Positions 8,737 through 17,994 of a DNA stretch of 46,615 nucleotides are shown piece after piece. A model generated the notes under the pieces. It saw nothing but the letters and a program-made list of their open reading frames with translations. It made no database searches and was not told the origin of the DNA. Source of the DNA: Rhodopila globiformis. GTDB taxonomy: Bacteria > Pseudomonadota > Alphaproteobacteria > Acetobacterales > Acetobacteraceae. The stretch covers positions 1 through 46,615 of the forward strand of contig NZ_NHRY01000221.1 of NCBI RefSeq assembly GCF_002937115.1. Reading direction: 5' to 3'. The stretch's first letter is position 1. Every line of letters starts with the position of its first letter. The translations under genes were made by a program, and so were the position numbers.

Positions 8737-10377
8737 ATGAACGACAGAGTGGAAACCATGCGCGAGCCGTCCCCGCGGGTGGCCACCGATTTCGACGCCA
8801 TCATCATCGGCGCCGGGGTTTCCGGCCTCTATCAACTCTACCGCCTGCGCGAACTCGGCCTGGCGACGCGGGTGTTCGAGTCCGGCTCCAACGTCGGCGG
8901 CACCTGGTACTGGAACCGCTATCCCGGTGCCCGGTTCGATTCCGAAAGCTGGACCTATGGATATTCCTTTTCCCAGGAACTGCTCGACGAATGGGACTGG
9001 GAGGAACATTTCGCCGGCCAACCGGAAACCGAGCGGTACCTGAACTACGTCGCCGACAAGTTCGACCTCCGGCGCGACATCCGGTTCAGGACCACGGTCA
9101 CCGCGGCGCATTACCAGGAAGACAGCCGAAGCTGGAAAATCATGCTGGACGACGGCACGTCCTGCACCGCGCGGTTCCTGGTCACCGCAATCGGCGTGCT
9201 GTCGGCGTCCGTCCTGCCGCGCATCCCCGGCATCGAAAGCTTCCAGGGCCAGTCCTGCCACACGCACAACTGGCCCAAGGAACCGGTCAGTTTTGACGGC
9301 AAGCGGGTCGCGGTGATCGGCACCGGCGCCACCGGCATCCAGGCCATCACGGAAATCGCCAAAACCGCGGGCCACCTGACCGTGTTCCAGCGCACCGCGC
9401 AATGGTCGGCGCCGCTGCACAACGCCCGGGTCACACCCGAGGAAATGCGCGAAATCCGCAGGAACTACGCCGAGATCTTCGCCCGCTGCCAGGAAACCCT
9501 CGGCTGCTTCATCCACACCGCCGACCCCCGCTCGGTGTTCGAGGTGACGGAAGAAGAGCGGGAGGCGTTCTGGGAACAGCGCTACGGCGAACCGGGCTTC
9601 GGCATCTGGATGGGCAATTTCCGCGACGTCCTGGTCGACCGCGAGGCCAACAGGCTGATGTCCGACTACCTGGCGCGGAAGATCCGCCAGCGCGTCAAGG
9701 ATCCGGCGGTCGCGGAAAAGCTGGTTCCCAGGACGCACGGCTTCGGCACGCGACGGGTGCCGTTGGAAAGCGGCTATTTCGAAGTCTACAACCAGCCGAA
9801 CGTCAAACTGGTCGATCTGGCCGAAACACCGATCGAGCGCATTACGCCGGCGGGTATCCGCACCTCGGACGCCGATTACGAGTTCGACATGATCGTCTAC
9901 GCGACCGGTTTCGACGCCATCACTGGCGCGTTCGACCGCATCGACTTCAGGGGCGTGGGCGGCACGTCGCTGAAGGACAAATGGGCCGACGGGCCGGTGA
10001 CGCTGCTGGGCATTCTGGTTGACGGGTTCCCGAACTTCCTGATGGTGATGGGCCCGCACGCCGGCCTTGGCAACTTCCCGCGGGCAGTGGAATACACATC
10101 CGACTGGGTCACCGCATTGATCCGCCACGCGCGCGACAACGGCATCACCCGCGTGGATGCGACGCCCGAGGCCGCGAAAGCCTGGACCGATCACGTTATC
10201 GAAACAAACGAGGGATTGCTGTTCACCGAGGTCGATTCCTGGATGACCGGGATCAACCGCAACCTGGAGGGCAAGCAGGTCCGCCGGGTCATGCGCTACA
10301 GCGGCGGCCATCCCGCGTTTCGCCAGCACTGCGAGGCGATTTCGGCGGGCGGTTATCGGGAACTGTCGATGGCGTAG
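8737..10377 (+). CDS. Flavin-containing Baeyer-Villiger monooxygenase (type I)
   Basis: FAD- and NADPH-dependent oxygenase of 546 residues that would insert oxygen next to a ketone to give an ester or lactone. Seen in order: FAD-binding GAGVSG (25-30), GGTWYWNRYPG (54-64), the Baeyer-Villiger fingerprint FQGQSCHTHNWP (169-180), the NADPH-binding GTGATG (195-200), then the ATGFDAITGAF segment near residue 390. ATG at 8737 has an AGAGAGG site; a longer in-frame opening from 8560 would overlap the upstream oxidoreductase gene and lacks family residues. Neighbours are the CmcJ-type oxidoreductase and a broken acyl-CoA synthetase, which fits a small catabolic or modification cluster. Substrate cannot be read from sequence. 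Confidence 0.88.
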   Translation: MNDRVETMREPSPRVATDFDAIIIGAGVSGLYQLYRLRELGLATRVFESGSNVGGTWYWNRYPGARFDSESWTYGYSFSQELLDEWDWEEHFAGQPETERYLNYVADKFDLRRDIRFRTTVTAAHYQEDSRSWKIMLDDGTSCTARFLVTAIGVLSASVLPRIPGIESFQGQSCHTHNWPKEPVSFDGKRVAVIGTGATGIQAITEIAKTAGHLTVFQRTAQWSAPLHNARVTPEEMREIRRNYAEIFARCQETLGCFIHTADPRSVFEVTEEEREAFWEQRYGEPGFGIWMGNFRDVLVDREANRLMSDYLARKIRQRVKDPAVAEKLVPRTHGFGTRRVPLESGYFEVYNQPNVKLVDLAETPIERITPAGIRTSDADYEFDMIVYATGFDAITGAFDRIDFRGVGGTSLKDKWADGPVTLLGILVDGFPNFLMVMGPHAGLGNFPRAVEYTSDWVTALIRHARDNGITRVDATPEAAKAWTDHVIETNEGLLFTEVDSWMTGINRNLEGKQVRRVMRYSGGHPAFRQHCEAISAGGYRELSMA

Positions 10378-10378
10378 C

Positions 10379-10450
10379 GGTCATGGCGATCCGGCCTACG
10401 GCAAACCGCGGGCGGGTTGGGACGGACAAGCCAGGCCATGATGGTGAGGG
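10379..10450. repeat. Degenerate copy of the dispersed GTCATGG palindrome
   Basis: TCATGGCGATCCGGCC on the left and GGACAAGCCAGGCCATGATGG on the right (shown here as one block with several mismatches to the good copies) resemble the two arms of the repeat found seven more times in the window. The middle is diverged. It sits just after the BVMO stop codon. Confidence 0.5.
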
Positions 10451-10661
10451 TGCGCCGTCACCCTGTCTCAACCTACCTACGGCATGTTATGAATAAGCAA
10501 CAACATAGGCAGCCGCCCGATGACGCTCATCGTGGTTCCACCCGGCGAGTGGATCGAACTCGATAAATTCATGGTCCTGCATTATCGTTGACGCAGAGGG
10601 AGGCGACCGCCCTCCGTGGCCGCGCCTCTCGTTCCAGGAGCCATTCATCGGGGGAAAGCAA

Positions 10662-11250
10662 GTGGAACAACCATTGATCGAATGGTGAGTCGTCTGGCGG
10701 CCCGATGAAGAGCGTTCGCGCGGGACCAACCTCGCGCGTTTCATGCGGCACCTTGACATAACGAGTCCGAATGCGGACCTGCTGCGCCTCGCCGACGCAG
10801 AACCCGAAAGGTTCTGGAACAGCCTGGTGGAATTCAGCGACATCCGCTTCCACAGGCCGTACGAGGCAATCCTCGACAAGTCGCGCGGCATTGCGTGGGC
10901 GCATTGGTGCGTCGGCGGCACCACCAACCTCGTCCTCAACTGCCTCGACAAGCACCGGGACGGCCCCGACTGGGAGAAACCGGCGCTTGCCTGGGAAGGC
11001 GAGGACGGCACGCGGCGCCACTGGCGCTATCGCGAACTGGCAGCCGAGACAAGCCGGGTGGCCTCGGCGCTGCGGCAGCTCGGGTTTGGCCGCGACGACG
11101 TCATCGGCCTCTACATGCCAATGGTCCCCGAGGCCGCCGCAGCGCCGAGGGAGCGCCCGACTACCCCGACGCCGGACGCTACTGGCGCCTGGTGGAACAA
11201 AACGGCGTAACGATCCTCGGCCTGGCGCCGACGATCATCCGCGGCTCGGC
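10662..11250 (+). pseudogene. Acetyl/acyl-CoA synthetase remnant
   Basis: The N-terminal region of an AMP-forming acyl-CoA synthetase is clear: WRPDEERSRGTNLARFMRH, then IRFHRPYEAIL, GIAWAHW, LNCLDKH and DVIGLYMPMVPEA. The likely original start is GTG at 10662 behind a GGGGGAAAG site, but TGA at 10686 interrupts the frame eight codons later. At about 11140-11147 the frame jumps to EGAPDYPDAGRYW and VTILGLAPTIIR. In intact family members that segment lies roughly 200 residues further on, so the AMP-binding P-loop region is deleted. Similarity ends near 11250, so the C-terminal domain is also gone. An open stretch from ATG 10743 to 11210 could give a short product, but no enzyme. Confidence 0.8.
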
Positions 11251-11339
11251 TTTGGCCATTGCGACGCCCCGGGGAGTCCGACGTTACCCGAAACGACCAG
11301 GTCCGCCGCGGAACCGACGGCGGCGCATCTGGCTTCAGG

Positions 11340-12281
11340 TCAACCGGCGCGGGGGATAAAGCCGGGCACGCCGCTTGCCACCACTGCGTTGAACCGGACG
11401 TTCGTCCTGATGTCCTCCCGAATCTCCCGCATGGCGTCTTCAGGCAGGGTCGATATCGCAAAGTTCTGCCGGATATACTCGGGTTTGGTTGAGGTGGTCA
11501 GGAAGGCGGTGCCACGTTGTACGGCCCAGGCCAGCGCAACCTGAGCAGGCGTTTTGTGGACGCGCCCCGCAATGTCTGTGATCACGGGATCATCCACCAA
11601 CTTCGGATCCAAACCATGTCCCAGCGCCGCGAACGCCAGCAGCACGATCCCATGCTCCCGGCAGAACTCGAGCAGGTCCCATTCGGGAAGGTACGGATGG
11701 GATTCGACCTGCACCGCAGCGGGCTTGATCCGCGCAACCGCAACGATCTCCCGCACCTTTTCCAGAGTGACATCCGACAGGCCGATGGACCTGCACCGGC
11801 CGTCGTCAACAAGGCGCTCGAGCGCCTGCCACGTCTCAGCCAACGTCACCCCGGAATCATAGATGACCTTGCCGCGCTCGTCCCTCGGGTCCTGCTCGTC
11901 GCCTGGTTGAAAGGCGAACGGGGTATGGATGAGATAGCAATCCACATAATCGACCTGCAGCCGCCGGCAACTCGCGTCGAAGGCGGGTCTGACCCGTTCA
12001 GGACGATGATTGGTATTCCACAGCTTTGTCGTAACGAAGATGTCCCCCCGCCGAATCGCTCCCGCCTTGAATGCTGACTGCATCGCATCGCCAACCGCGT
12101 CCTCATTGCGGTACCGTTCCGCGCAATCGAGATGCCGGAACCCCACTTCAAGTGCAGTCTTCGTAGCCTGCCTGGTCGCGACCGGGTCAGGGATCAGCGT
12201 GCCAAACCCGACGGCGGGGATCGCACCGGATCCGTGGGTCAGCGGAATCCTGGTGTAACGAAGCGCATCGGAGGTCGCCAT
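11340..12281 (-). CDS. Aldo/keto reductase
   Basis: NAD(P)H-dependent carbonyl reductase of 313 residues with the family tetrad D52, Y57 (DCAERYRNE), K86 (TTKLWNTNH) and H119 (YLIHTPF). The late STKPEYIRQN segment is the cofactor phosphate loop region. It would reduce aldehydes or ketones to alcohols; the substrate is unknown. I prefer the ATG at 12281 because AAAGGAG is 7 bases upstream; the ATG at 12287 would leave one base. It is convergent with the synthetase remnant and divergent from the efflux pair. Confidence 0.87.
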   Translation of the reverse strand: MATSDALRYTRIPLTHGSGAIPAVGFGTLIPDPVATRQATKTALEVGFRHLDCAERYRNEDAVGDAMQSAFKAGAIRRGDIFVTTKLWNTNHRPERVRPAFDASCRRLQVDYVDCYLIHTPFAFQPGDEQDPRDERGKVIYDSGVTLAETWQALERLVDDGRCRSIGLSDVTLEKVREIVAVARIKPAAVQVESHPYLPEWDLLEFCREHGIVLLAFAALGHGLDPKLVDDPVITDIAGRVHKTPAQVALAWAVQRGTAFLTTSTKPEYIRQNFAISTLPEDAMREIREDIRTNVRFNAVVASGVPGFIPRAG

Positions 12282-12825
12282 GCTCATGCTCCTTTGCCGA
12301 CAGCCGCGGATCTGTTCGATGCAGCGCCCGCGTTAGGGCCCATTGGTTGACCGGGCGCGCGGGGACGGATACAGCGGCCTCGGCCCGTTCATTACGATCG
12401 GAACCTCCGCCGAAACCGGAAACCGCGGTCGGACACAACAAAAAACCCCATCACCATCAGCGATTTCGCAGGATTGGCGTCGCACCGGATTTTCGCAAAG
12501 TGCGACACTCAAGCAATCTGTGCCTGATCGAGGCATTGATCCTGCGCCGCTTTCTTGTCAAGTTCAGCGCAATCCAGGCTGAAGCCGTAATCGCGCCGTG
12601 CCGATACCAAATCGCGCATTCCTGTTCTCGACCGCCGTGACGGCGCTCAAGGCCTGCTTGTGACCGGTCGCCTGGGCCCCCGGGCGCGCCGCGGATGAAT
12701 TGCTCGTTCCAGGATGCCCGCCGGATTGCCCTGCCTCCGGCCGGCAGCCGAGATATCCTTCCGGTCAGGATGAATGCTGGCCTTCGACGCCGTCCGTTTC
12801 GTCCCGCTTGCAACGGGTGCCCGAC
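12282..12825. other. 544-bp intergenic region upstream of the efflux operon
   Basis: This is a divergent promoter region between the aldo/keto reductase and emrA-like genes. No regulator gene, RNA gene or clear promoter was recognised. Short open frames on both strands have no family features and are not annotated. Confidence 0.4.
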
Positions 12826-14349
12826 ATGACCGAGCAAAGCAACAAGCCAGATTCACGCAATGCGCCACCGGCAGCGAATGGAGACGCTTCGGTTGCCAAC
12901 GACACAAAGTCCGCGCAGGAACCGCCGGAGTCCCGCCCCGTGCCGCAAAAGCCCCGAAAGGCGACGCGGACACGCAAGCTTCTGGCCGGCGTGCTCGGCG
13001 TTGCTGTCCTGGCAGTGCTCCTGGTGGTCGGCGTCCCCTGGGTCGAGCAGATGCTCAATACCGTCTCCACGGACGACGCCTACGTGAACGGCCACGTGAC
13101 GTTCGTCGCGCCCCGCGTGGCGGGACAAATCTCCCGCGTTCTGGTGGATGACAACAACCGCGTGCGCAAGGGCGACCTGCTCGTCACATTGGACAAGGAA
13201 CCGTTCCGGGTTGTGGTCTCCGAGAAGCAGGCGGCAGTGGACCTCGCGGAAGCAGACCTGCAAGCCGCCACCGCGGCGGCGCGCGCGGTCGAGGCGCAGG
13301 CAAGAAGCCGGCGCTGGAACCTGCAACGCGCCGTGGAGGACGTGGACAACCAGGTCGCTCTCCTGCACGCCCGGGCCGCCGAGGTCGTCAAGAGCAAGGC
13401 CGCTTTGGCACTGGCGCAGGTTGAATTCGACCGGGCGCGGCAACTCGTCGCCCGGTCCGACGTGCCGCGTGAGGAGTACGACCGGCGGCAGGCGCAGTTG
13501 ACGACGGCGGCCGCGGACCTCGCCCAGACCCTGGCCGAGGTCCACCAGATCCGCGTCTCGCTGGGGCTGCCGATCCAACCTGCCGGCGGCGATCTGGACC
13601 AGGTGCCGTCCGATCTCGACGAGACCTTTGCGTCCGTCCTGCAGGCGCAGGCGGAGCTCATTCAAAGCGCTGCCCAGCTCGGCGTCGTGCATTCGTTCGA
13701 CCAGGGGCCGAAGGCGATGCTCGAGCAGTTCGAGGAACTGGGCGACATCAACACGACGTTCGCCCGCTTCACGGCCAATGCCCCGGCCGTGAAGCAGGCC
13801 GAGGCGAAGCTCGAAGCCGCCAGGCGCGATCTCGCACAGGCGGACCTGAATCTTCGTTACTGCGACATCGTCGCGGCGATCGACGGCGTCGTCACGCGGC
13901 GCAACGTCAATCCCGGCAACTACGTTCAGATCGGCCAGAACCTGATGGCGATTCGTTCGCTTAACGAAATCTGGGTTGACGCCAACTTCAAGGAAACGCA
14001 GTTGCGCGACCTGCGCATCGGGCAACCGGTCGATCTGCGCATCGACATGTACGGCGGCACGCACACCTTCAAGGGCCGCATCGCCGGCTTCACCGAGGGG
14101 ACCGGATCGACCCTGGCCCTGTTGCCGCCCGAGAACGCCACGGGCAATTTCGTCAAGGTGGTGCAGCGGTTGCCGGTCCGGATCGATCTCGTTGATTACA
14201 ACCCCGATCGGACGCCGCTGTTCATCGGCACCTCGGTGGTTCCCTATGTCTATATCCATAAGCCGCCAACCGGACCAAATGCCGGGAGGTTCCTCCAGGC
14301 CTACGTGCCGCAGTCTCCGGCCGCCGGCGCGCCGGGCACCAGGCCATGA
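12826..14349 (+). CDS. emrA: EmrA/HlyD-type membrane fusion protein
   Basis: Periplasmic adaptor of 507 residues. A hydrophilic cytoplasmic tail (1-50) is followed by one membrane helix (about 51-70), then the family motif TDDAYVNGHVTFVAPRVAGQI, a long coiled-coil hairpin with many alternating A/E/Q/L residues, a second lipoyl half (CDIVAAIDGVVTRRNVNPGNYV) and a C-terminal beta-barrel. It would bridge the inner-membrane pump to an outer-membrane channel. The stop codon overlaps the start of the MFS gene by 4 bases (ATGA). The start at 12826 has only a weak ribosome site. Specificity cannot be read; the symbol denotes family, not a proven orthologue. Confidence 0.85.
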   Translation: MTEQSNKPDSRNAPPAANGDASVANDTKSAQEPPESRPVPQKPRKATRTRKLLAGVLGVAVLAVLLVVGVPWVEQMLNTVSTDDAYVNGHVTFVAPRVAGQISRVLVDDNNRVRKGDLLVTLDKEPFRVVVSEKQAAVDLAEADLQAATAAARAVEAQARSRRWNLQRAVEDVDNQVALLHARAAEVVKSKAALALAQVEFDRARQLVARSDVPREEYDRRQAQLTTAAADLAQTLAEVHQIRVSLGLPIQPAGGDLDQVPSDLDETFASVLQAQAELIQSAAQLGVVHSFDQGPKAMLEQFEELGDINTTFARFTANAPAVKQAEAKLEAARRDLAQADLNLRYCDIVAAIDGVVTRRNVNPGNYVQIGQNLMAIRSLNEIWVDANFKETQLRDLRIGQPVDLRIDMYGGTHTFKGRIAGFTEGTGSTLALLPPENATGNFVKVVQRLPVRIDLVDYNPDRTPLFIGTSVVPYVYIHKPPTGPNAGRFLQAYVPQSPAAGAPGTRP

Positions 14350-15965
14350 GCGGCGCGGTCGCGTCGTCGCCGCCCCTGAACGCCCAGTCCGGCACGGCGA
14401 CAAACCCCTGGATCGTCGCCGCCGTCGTCGTGGTGCCGACGTTCATGGAGGTGCTCGACACCACGATCGCCGTGGTGGCGCTGCGCTATATCGCGGGCGG
14501 GCTGTCGGCCACGGTCGATGACGGCGAATGGGTCATCACCAGCTACCTGGCCGCCAACGCCATCATCCTGCCCATCACCGGCTGGCTGATCGCGCATCTC
14601 GGGCGCCGCACCTATTTCCTGCTGTCCATCGCCGTGTTCACCCTCGCCTCCGGGCTGTGCGGCATGGCCACGTCGCTCGGGCAACTGATCCTGTTCCGCG
14701 TGATCCAGGGCCTTGCCGGCGGCGGCCTGCAGCCGTCGAGCCAGGGCGTGCTGCTGGACGCCTTCCCGGTCGAGCGGCAAGGCATGGCCATGACGCTGTT
14801 CGGCCTGGCCGCGCTGATCGCGCCCGTCGTCGGTCCGACGCTTGGCGGCTGGATCACCGACAGCTACTCCTGGCGGTGGGTGTTCTGGATCAACGTTCCC
14901 GTCGGCCTGCTGGCCCTGGGCGCGTGCGCCATCACGCTGCGGGACCCCGACTACCTCACGGCACAGCGCATGGAATTGCGGAAGCGGCCGTTCAGCTTCG
15001 ACGGCGTCGGCCTGTCGCTGCTGATCGTCGTCATGGTCTGCTGGGAGGTGATGCTCAGCAAAGGCCAGGAATGGGACTGGCTGGGCGACCCGTTCTGGCG
15101 CGTGCAGACGCTGGCGATCCTGTTTGCGGTGGGCCTGGCCGCGCTGATCGTCTGGGAACTGCGCCATCCAAGCCCGGTGGTCAATTTCCGGCCATTGCGT
15201 GAACGGAATTTCACCGCCTGCTGCGTCATCATCTTCTGCGCCTACGCCGTGCTGTATGCGGCCAGCACCTCGTTGCCCGCGTTGCTCCAGTCGCTGTTCG
15301 GCTATGATGCGCTGAGCGCTGGGCTGGTCATGTCGCCGGCCGGCTTCTTCGCCGTCGTCGCCATGCCGTTCGTGGGGCGCACGCTCGGCCGTGGCACCGA
15401 TGCGCGGTGGGTGATCGCCGCGGGCCTGCTGACCATGGCCGCGGGGAACTACTGGATGTCGCAGATGAACCTGGACATCAGCCCCGGGCAGGCCGTCTGG
15501 CCGCGGGTGGTGCTGATCGTCGGCTTGGCACTGTGCTTCGCCCCGGCGAACGTGGCGGCCTACCTCTACACGCCGCTCGCGCTGCGCGGGGCGGCAGTCG
15601 GCCTTTTGAGCCTGCTGCGCAACGAGGGGGGCAGCGTCGGCACCTCGCTGGCGCAAACGATGCAGGAGCGGCGTGACCAGTTCCACACGCTCCGTCTTGG
15701 CGAATGGCTCGATCCGTTCAACGCGGCGGCGGGTTCGTTCCTTCACCAGGCTTCCGGGCCGTTCCTGCAGCAGACCGGCGACCCGGTTGCCGCGCGGGAA
15801 CTGGCCTTGCAGGCGTTGGCCAACCTGCGCCAGCAACAGGCATCGGCGCTCGCCTACTTCGACGTGTTCTGGGTGCTGGCCGTGGTCATGCTGGCGCTCG
15901 TGTTCGTTGTGTTGCTGATGAAGCGATCCGTCGCGGAGAAAGGCGCCCGGTTCGGATCGGAGTAG
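14346..15965 (+). CDS. emrB: DHA2-family multidrug MFS transporter (EmrB type)
   Basis: Inner-membrane proton antiporter of 539 residues with the 14-helix pattern of the DHA2 family. Motif C (GLAALIAPVVGPTLGGW) lies in helix 5, a motif-A-like IAHLGRRTYF loop follows helix 2, and the N-terminus has MEVLDTTIAVVAL, where this subfamily keeps D1. Together with the upstream fusion protein it should pump hydrophobic compounds or drugs out across both membranes. Translation is coupled by ATGA. No outer-membrane factor or regulator is adjacent. Confidence 0.9.
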   Translation: MSGAVASSPPLNAQSGTATNPWIVAAVVVVPTFMEVLDTTIAVVALRYIAGGLSATVDDGEWVITSYLAANAIILPITGWLIAHLGRRTYFLLSIAVFTLASGLCGMATSLGQLILFRVIQGLAGGGLQPSSQGVLLDAFPVERQGMAMTLFGLAALIAPVVGPTLGGWITDSYSWRWVFWINVPVGLLALGACAITLRDPDYLTAQRMELRKRPFSFDGVGLSLLIVVMVCWEVMLSKGQEWDWLGDPFWRVQTLAILFAVGLAALIVWELRHPSPVVNFRPLRERNFTACCVIIFCAYAVLYAASTSLPALLQSLFGYDALSAGLVMSPAGFFAVVAMPFVGRTLGRGTDARWVIAAGLLTMAAGNYWMSQMNLDISPGQAVWPRVVLIVGLALCFAPANVAAYLYTPLALRGAAVGLLSLLRNEGGSVGTSLAQTMQERRDQFHTLRLGEWLDPFNAAAGSFLHQASGPFLQQTGDPVAARELALQALANLRQQQASALAYFDVFWVLAVVMLALVFVVLLMKRSVAEKGARFGSE

Positions 15966-16041
15966 GGCAGGCTCGCGCCGGCCCTCCGGGACCCTGTCGG
16001 ATAATCGCACACGCGCAGGCCAGGGCACGCACCCTGCCCGC

Positions 16042-16069
16042 TTGACATCCTTATACTCATCACTAGCAT
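16042..16069 (+). promoter_or_regulatory. Putative sigma-70 promoter of nadA-nadC
   Basis: A perfect minus 35 box TTGACA at 16042-16047 is followed after 16 bases by TAGCAT at 16064-16069, which matches 4 of 6 of the minus 10 consensus. The operator palindrome begins 7 bases further on, so a bound repressor would cover the transcription start. Confidence 0.5.
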
Positions 16070-16076
16070 AACCCCT

Positions 16077-16097
16077 TAATGCTCAGTCGGAGCATTA
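16077..16097. promoter_or_regulatory. Palindromic operator upstream of nadA
   Basis: Perfect 8-bp inverted repeat TAATGCTC / GAGCATTA with a 5-base spacer, between the predicted promoter and the nadA ribosome site. Its position fits a repressor site. Alphaproteobacteria control NAD synthesis genes with repressors such as NadQ; assigning this site to NadQ is inference, as I cannot check the known motif here. Confidence 0.6.
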
Positions 16098-16112
16098 CCA
16101 GGGAGGATCCCG

Positions 16113-17096
16113 ATGTCTGTAACCGTAGCCCTCGACCGCACCGCCGCGCTCTATGATCGCGTCAGGACGGTGATCCCCGCCATTGAATGGCCGGTCTTCG
16201 CCGACGACATCGATGCCATCCTGGACCTCAAGCGCCGGCGCAACGCCGTCATCCTGGCGCATAACTACATGGCCCCGGAGATCTTCCACTGCGTCTCCGA
16301 CATCGTCGGCGACAGTCTGGCACTGGCGCGGGAGGCCACCAAGACCGACGCCGACGTCATCGTCCTGGCAGGCGTGCATTTCATGGCGGAGACCGCCAAG
16401 CTGCTGAACCCTGACAAGACGGTGCTGATCCCGGACAGCCGCGCCGGCTGCTCGCTGGCGGAATCGATTACCGCCGCCGATGTGCGCCTGATGCGCAAGA
16501 CACACCCTGGTGTGCCGATCGTCAGCTATGTCAACACGTCGGCGGCGGTGAAGGCGGAGTCGGACATCTGCTGCACATCCGGCAATGCGCTGAAGGTCGT
16601 CGAGTCCCTCGGCACCGACTGCGTCATCATGCTGCCCGACGAGTACCTGGCCCAGAACACCGCTGCCCGGACCCGGGTGAAGATCATCACCTGGGCCGGC
16701 CACTGCGAGGTGCACGAGCGCTTCACCGCCGCCGAGGTGCGTGCCCTGCGCGCCGACTACCCCGGCATCACCATCCTGGCGCACCCGGAGTGCCCGCCGG
16801 CGGTGGTCGCCGAGGCCGACTACGCCGGCTCCACCGCCGACATGTCCGCCTACGTGGAACGGGAGAAGCCGGCGCGGGTCGTCCTGCTGACCGAGTGCTC
16901 GATGTCCGACAACGTCGCGGTGCACCATCCCGACGTGTCGTTCGTGCGCCCGTGCAACCTGTGCCCGCACATGAAGCGCATCACCTTGCCGAAAATCCGC
17001 CGCGCGCTGGAGACGATGCAGGAAGAAGTCACCATCGACCCGGCCTTGGCCGAGCGGGCCCGCCGCCCTGTCGCGCGCATGCTGGCGGTCCGATGA
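16113..17096 (+). CDS. nadA: Quinolinate synthase A
   Basis: Iron-sulfur enzyme of 327 residues that condenses iminoaspartate with dihydroxyacetone phosphate to quinolinate in de novo NAD synthesis. The three cluster cysteines are visible as C113 ([10 protein letters not shown]), C198 (WAGHCEVHE) and C281 or C284 (RPCNLCPHM). Active-site stretches [15 protein letters not shown] and LPDEYLAQN are present. GGGAGG lies 6 bases before the ATG. nadC overlaps its stop codon. nadB, which supplies iminoaspartate, is not beside it and must be elsewhere or replaced by aspartate dehydrogenase. Confidence 0.95.
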   Translation: MSVTVALDRTAALYDRVRTVIPAIEWPVFADDIDAILDLKRRRNAVILAHNYMAPEIFHCVSDIVGDSLALAREATKTDADVIVLAGVHFMAETAKLLNPDKTVLIPDSRAGCSLAESITAADVRLMRKTHPGVPIVSYVNTSAAVKAESDICCTSGNALKVVESLGTDCVIMLPDEYLAQNTAARTRVKIITWAGHCEVHERFTAAEVRALRADYPGITILAHPECPPAVVAEADYAGSTADMSAYVEREKPARVVLLTECSMSDNVAVHHPDVSFVRPCNLCPHMKRITLPKIRRALETMQEEVTIDPALAERARRPVARMLAVR

Positions 17097-17950
17097 TGAC
17101 GGCCGTCCCGCCTCTGCCTACGGTGATGATCGAACCGGCGGTGCGCGCCACGCTGCTGGAGGATCTCGGCCGCGCCGGCGACCTGACGACGGACTCGATC
17201 GTCCCGGCCGAAGCCCGGGCCAGCACCGCGCTGGTGGCGCGGCAGGCGGGCGTGGTCGCCGGGCTGGACTTCGCGGCCACGGCGTTCCGGCTGATCGACC
17301 CGTCCATCTCGGTCGCGGTCGAGCGTCCCGACGGCAGCCGGCTGGCGCCGGGCGACCGGATCGCGACGATCAGCGGCCCGGCCCGCGGCATCCTGACCGC
17401 CGAGCGGACGGCGCTGAACTTCCTCTGCCATCTCAGTGGCGTGGCGTCGGCGACACGCGGCATCGCCGACGCCATTGCCGGCCACAAGGCGCAGGTCTGC
17501 TGCACCCGCAAGACCATGCCGGGGCTGCGGTTCGCGCAGAAATACGCGGTGCGCGTGGGGGGTGGCTCGAACCACCGGTTCGGGCTGGATGACGCGGTGC
17601 TGATCAAGGACAACCACGTCGCCATCGCCGGCGGGGTCCGCACCGCCGTGGAACGGGCTCGCGCCGGCGCCGGCCACCTGGTGAAGATCGAACTCGAGGT
17701 CGATACGCTGGAGCAGTTGCAGCAGGCGCTGGCCCTGAAGGTCGATGCCGTGCTGCTCGACAACATGGGTCCCGAGATGCTGCGCCAGGCCGTCGGCATG
17801 GTGGACGGCCGGGCGATCACCGAAGCCTCGGGCCGCATCCGTCCGGAGACGGCGCCGGCAATCGCCGCCAGCGGCGTGGACCTGCTATCCGTCGGCTGGC
17901 TGACCCATAGCGCGACAGTGCTGGATATCGGCCTCGATTACCTTGAGTAA
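17093..17950 (+). CDS. nadC: Nicotinate-nucleotide pyrophosphorylase (carboxylating)
   Basis: Quinolinate phosphoribosyltransferase of 285 residues. It converts quinolinate and PRPP to nicotinate mononucleotide, the step after NadA. Seen: [17 protein letters not shown] (phosphate-binding Arg and Lys), [27 protein letters not shown] and the C-terminal EASGRI. The start is ATG 17093 or the next ATG at 17096; either overlaps the nadA stop, so the genes are translationally coupled and share the upstream operator. Confidence 0.95.
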   Translation: MMTAVPPLPTVMIEPAVRATLLEDLGRAGDLTTDSIVPAEARASTALVARQAGVVAGLDFAATAFRLIDPSISVAVERPDGSRLAPGDRIATISGPARGILTAERTALNFLCHLSGVASATRGIADAIAGHKAQVCCTRKTMPGLRFAQKYAVRVGGGSNHRFGLDDAVLIKDNHVAIAGGVRTAVERARAGAGHLVKIELEVDTLEQLQQALALKVDAVLLDNMGPEMLRQAVGMVDGRAITEASGRIRPETAPAIAASGVDLLSVGWLTHSATVLDIGLDYLE

Positions 17951-17994
17951 CGATAACGTGAACACATTTGTATCCTGTTATGATCCAGTGCGGC

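Noticed and set aside
8698-10329. Long antisense open frame of 543 codons opposite the BVMO gene
   Set aside because: It is a shadow frame produced by high GC at third positions of the real gene; its product has no recognisable domain.
16042-16057. TTGACA followed by TATACT as a promoter
   Set aside because: The two boxes are separated by only about five bases, far too close for sigma-70; the TAGCAT at 16-base spacing is a better minus 10.
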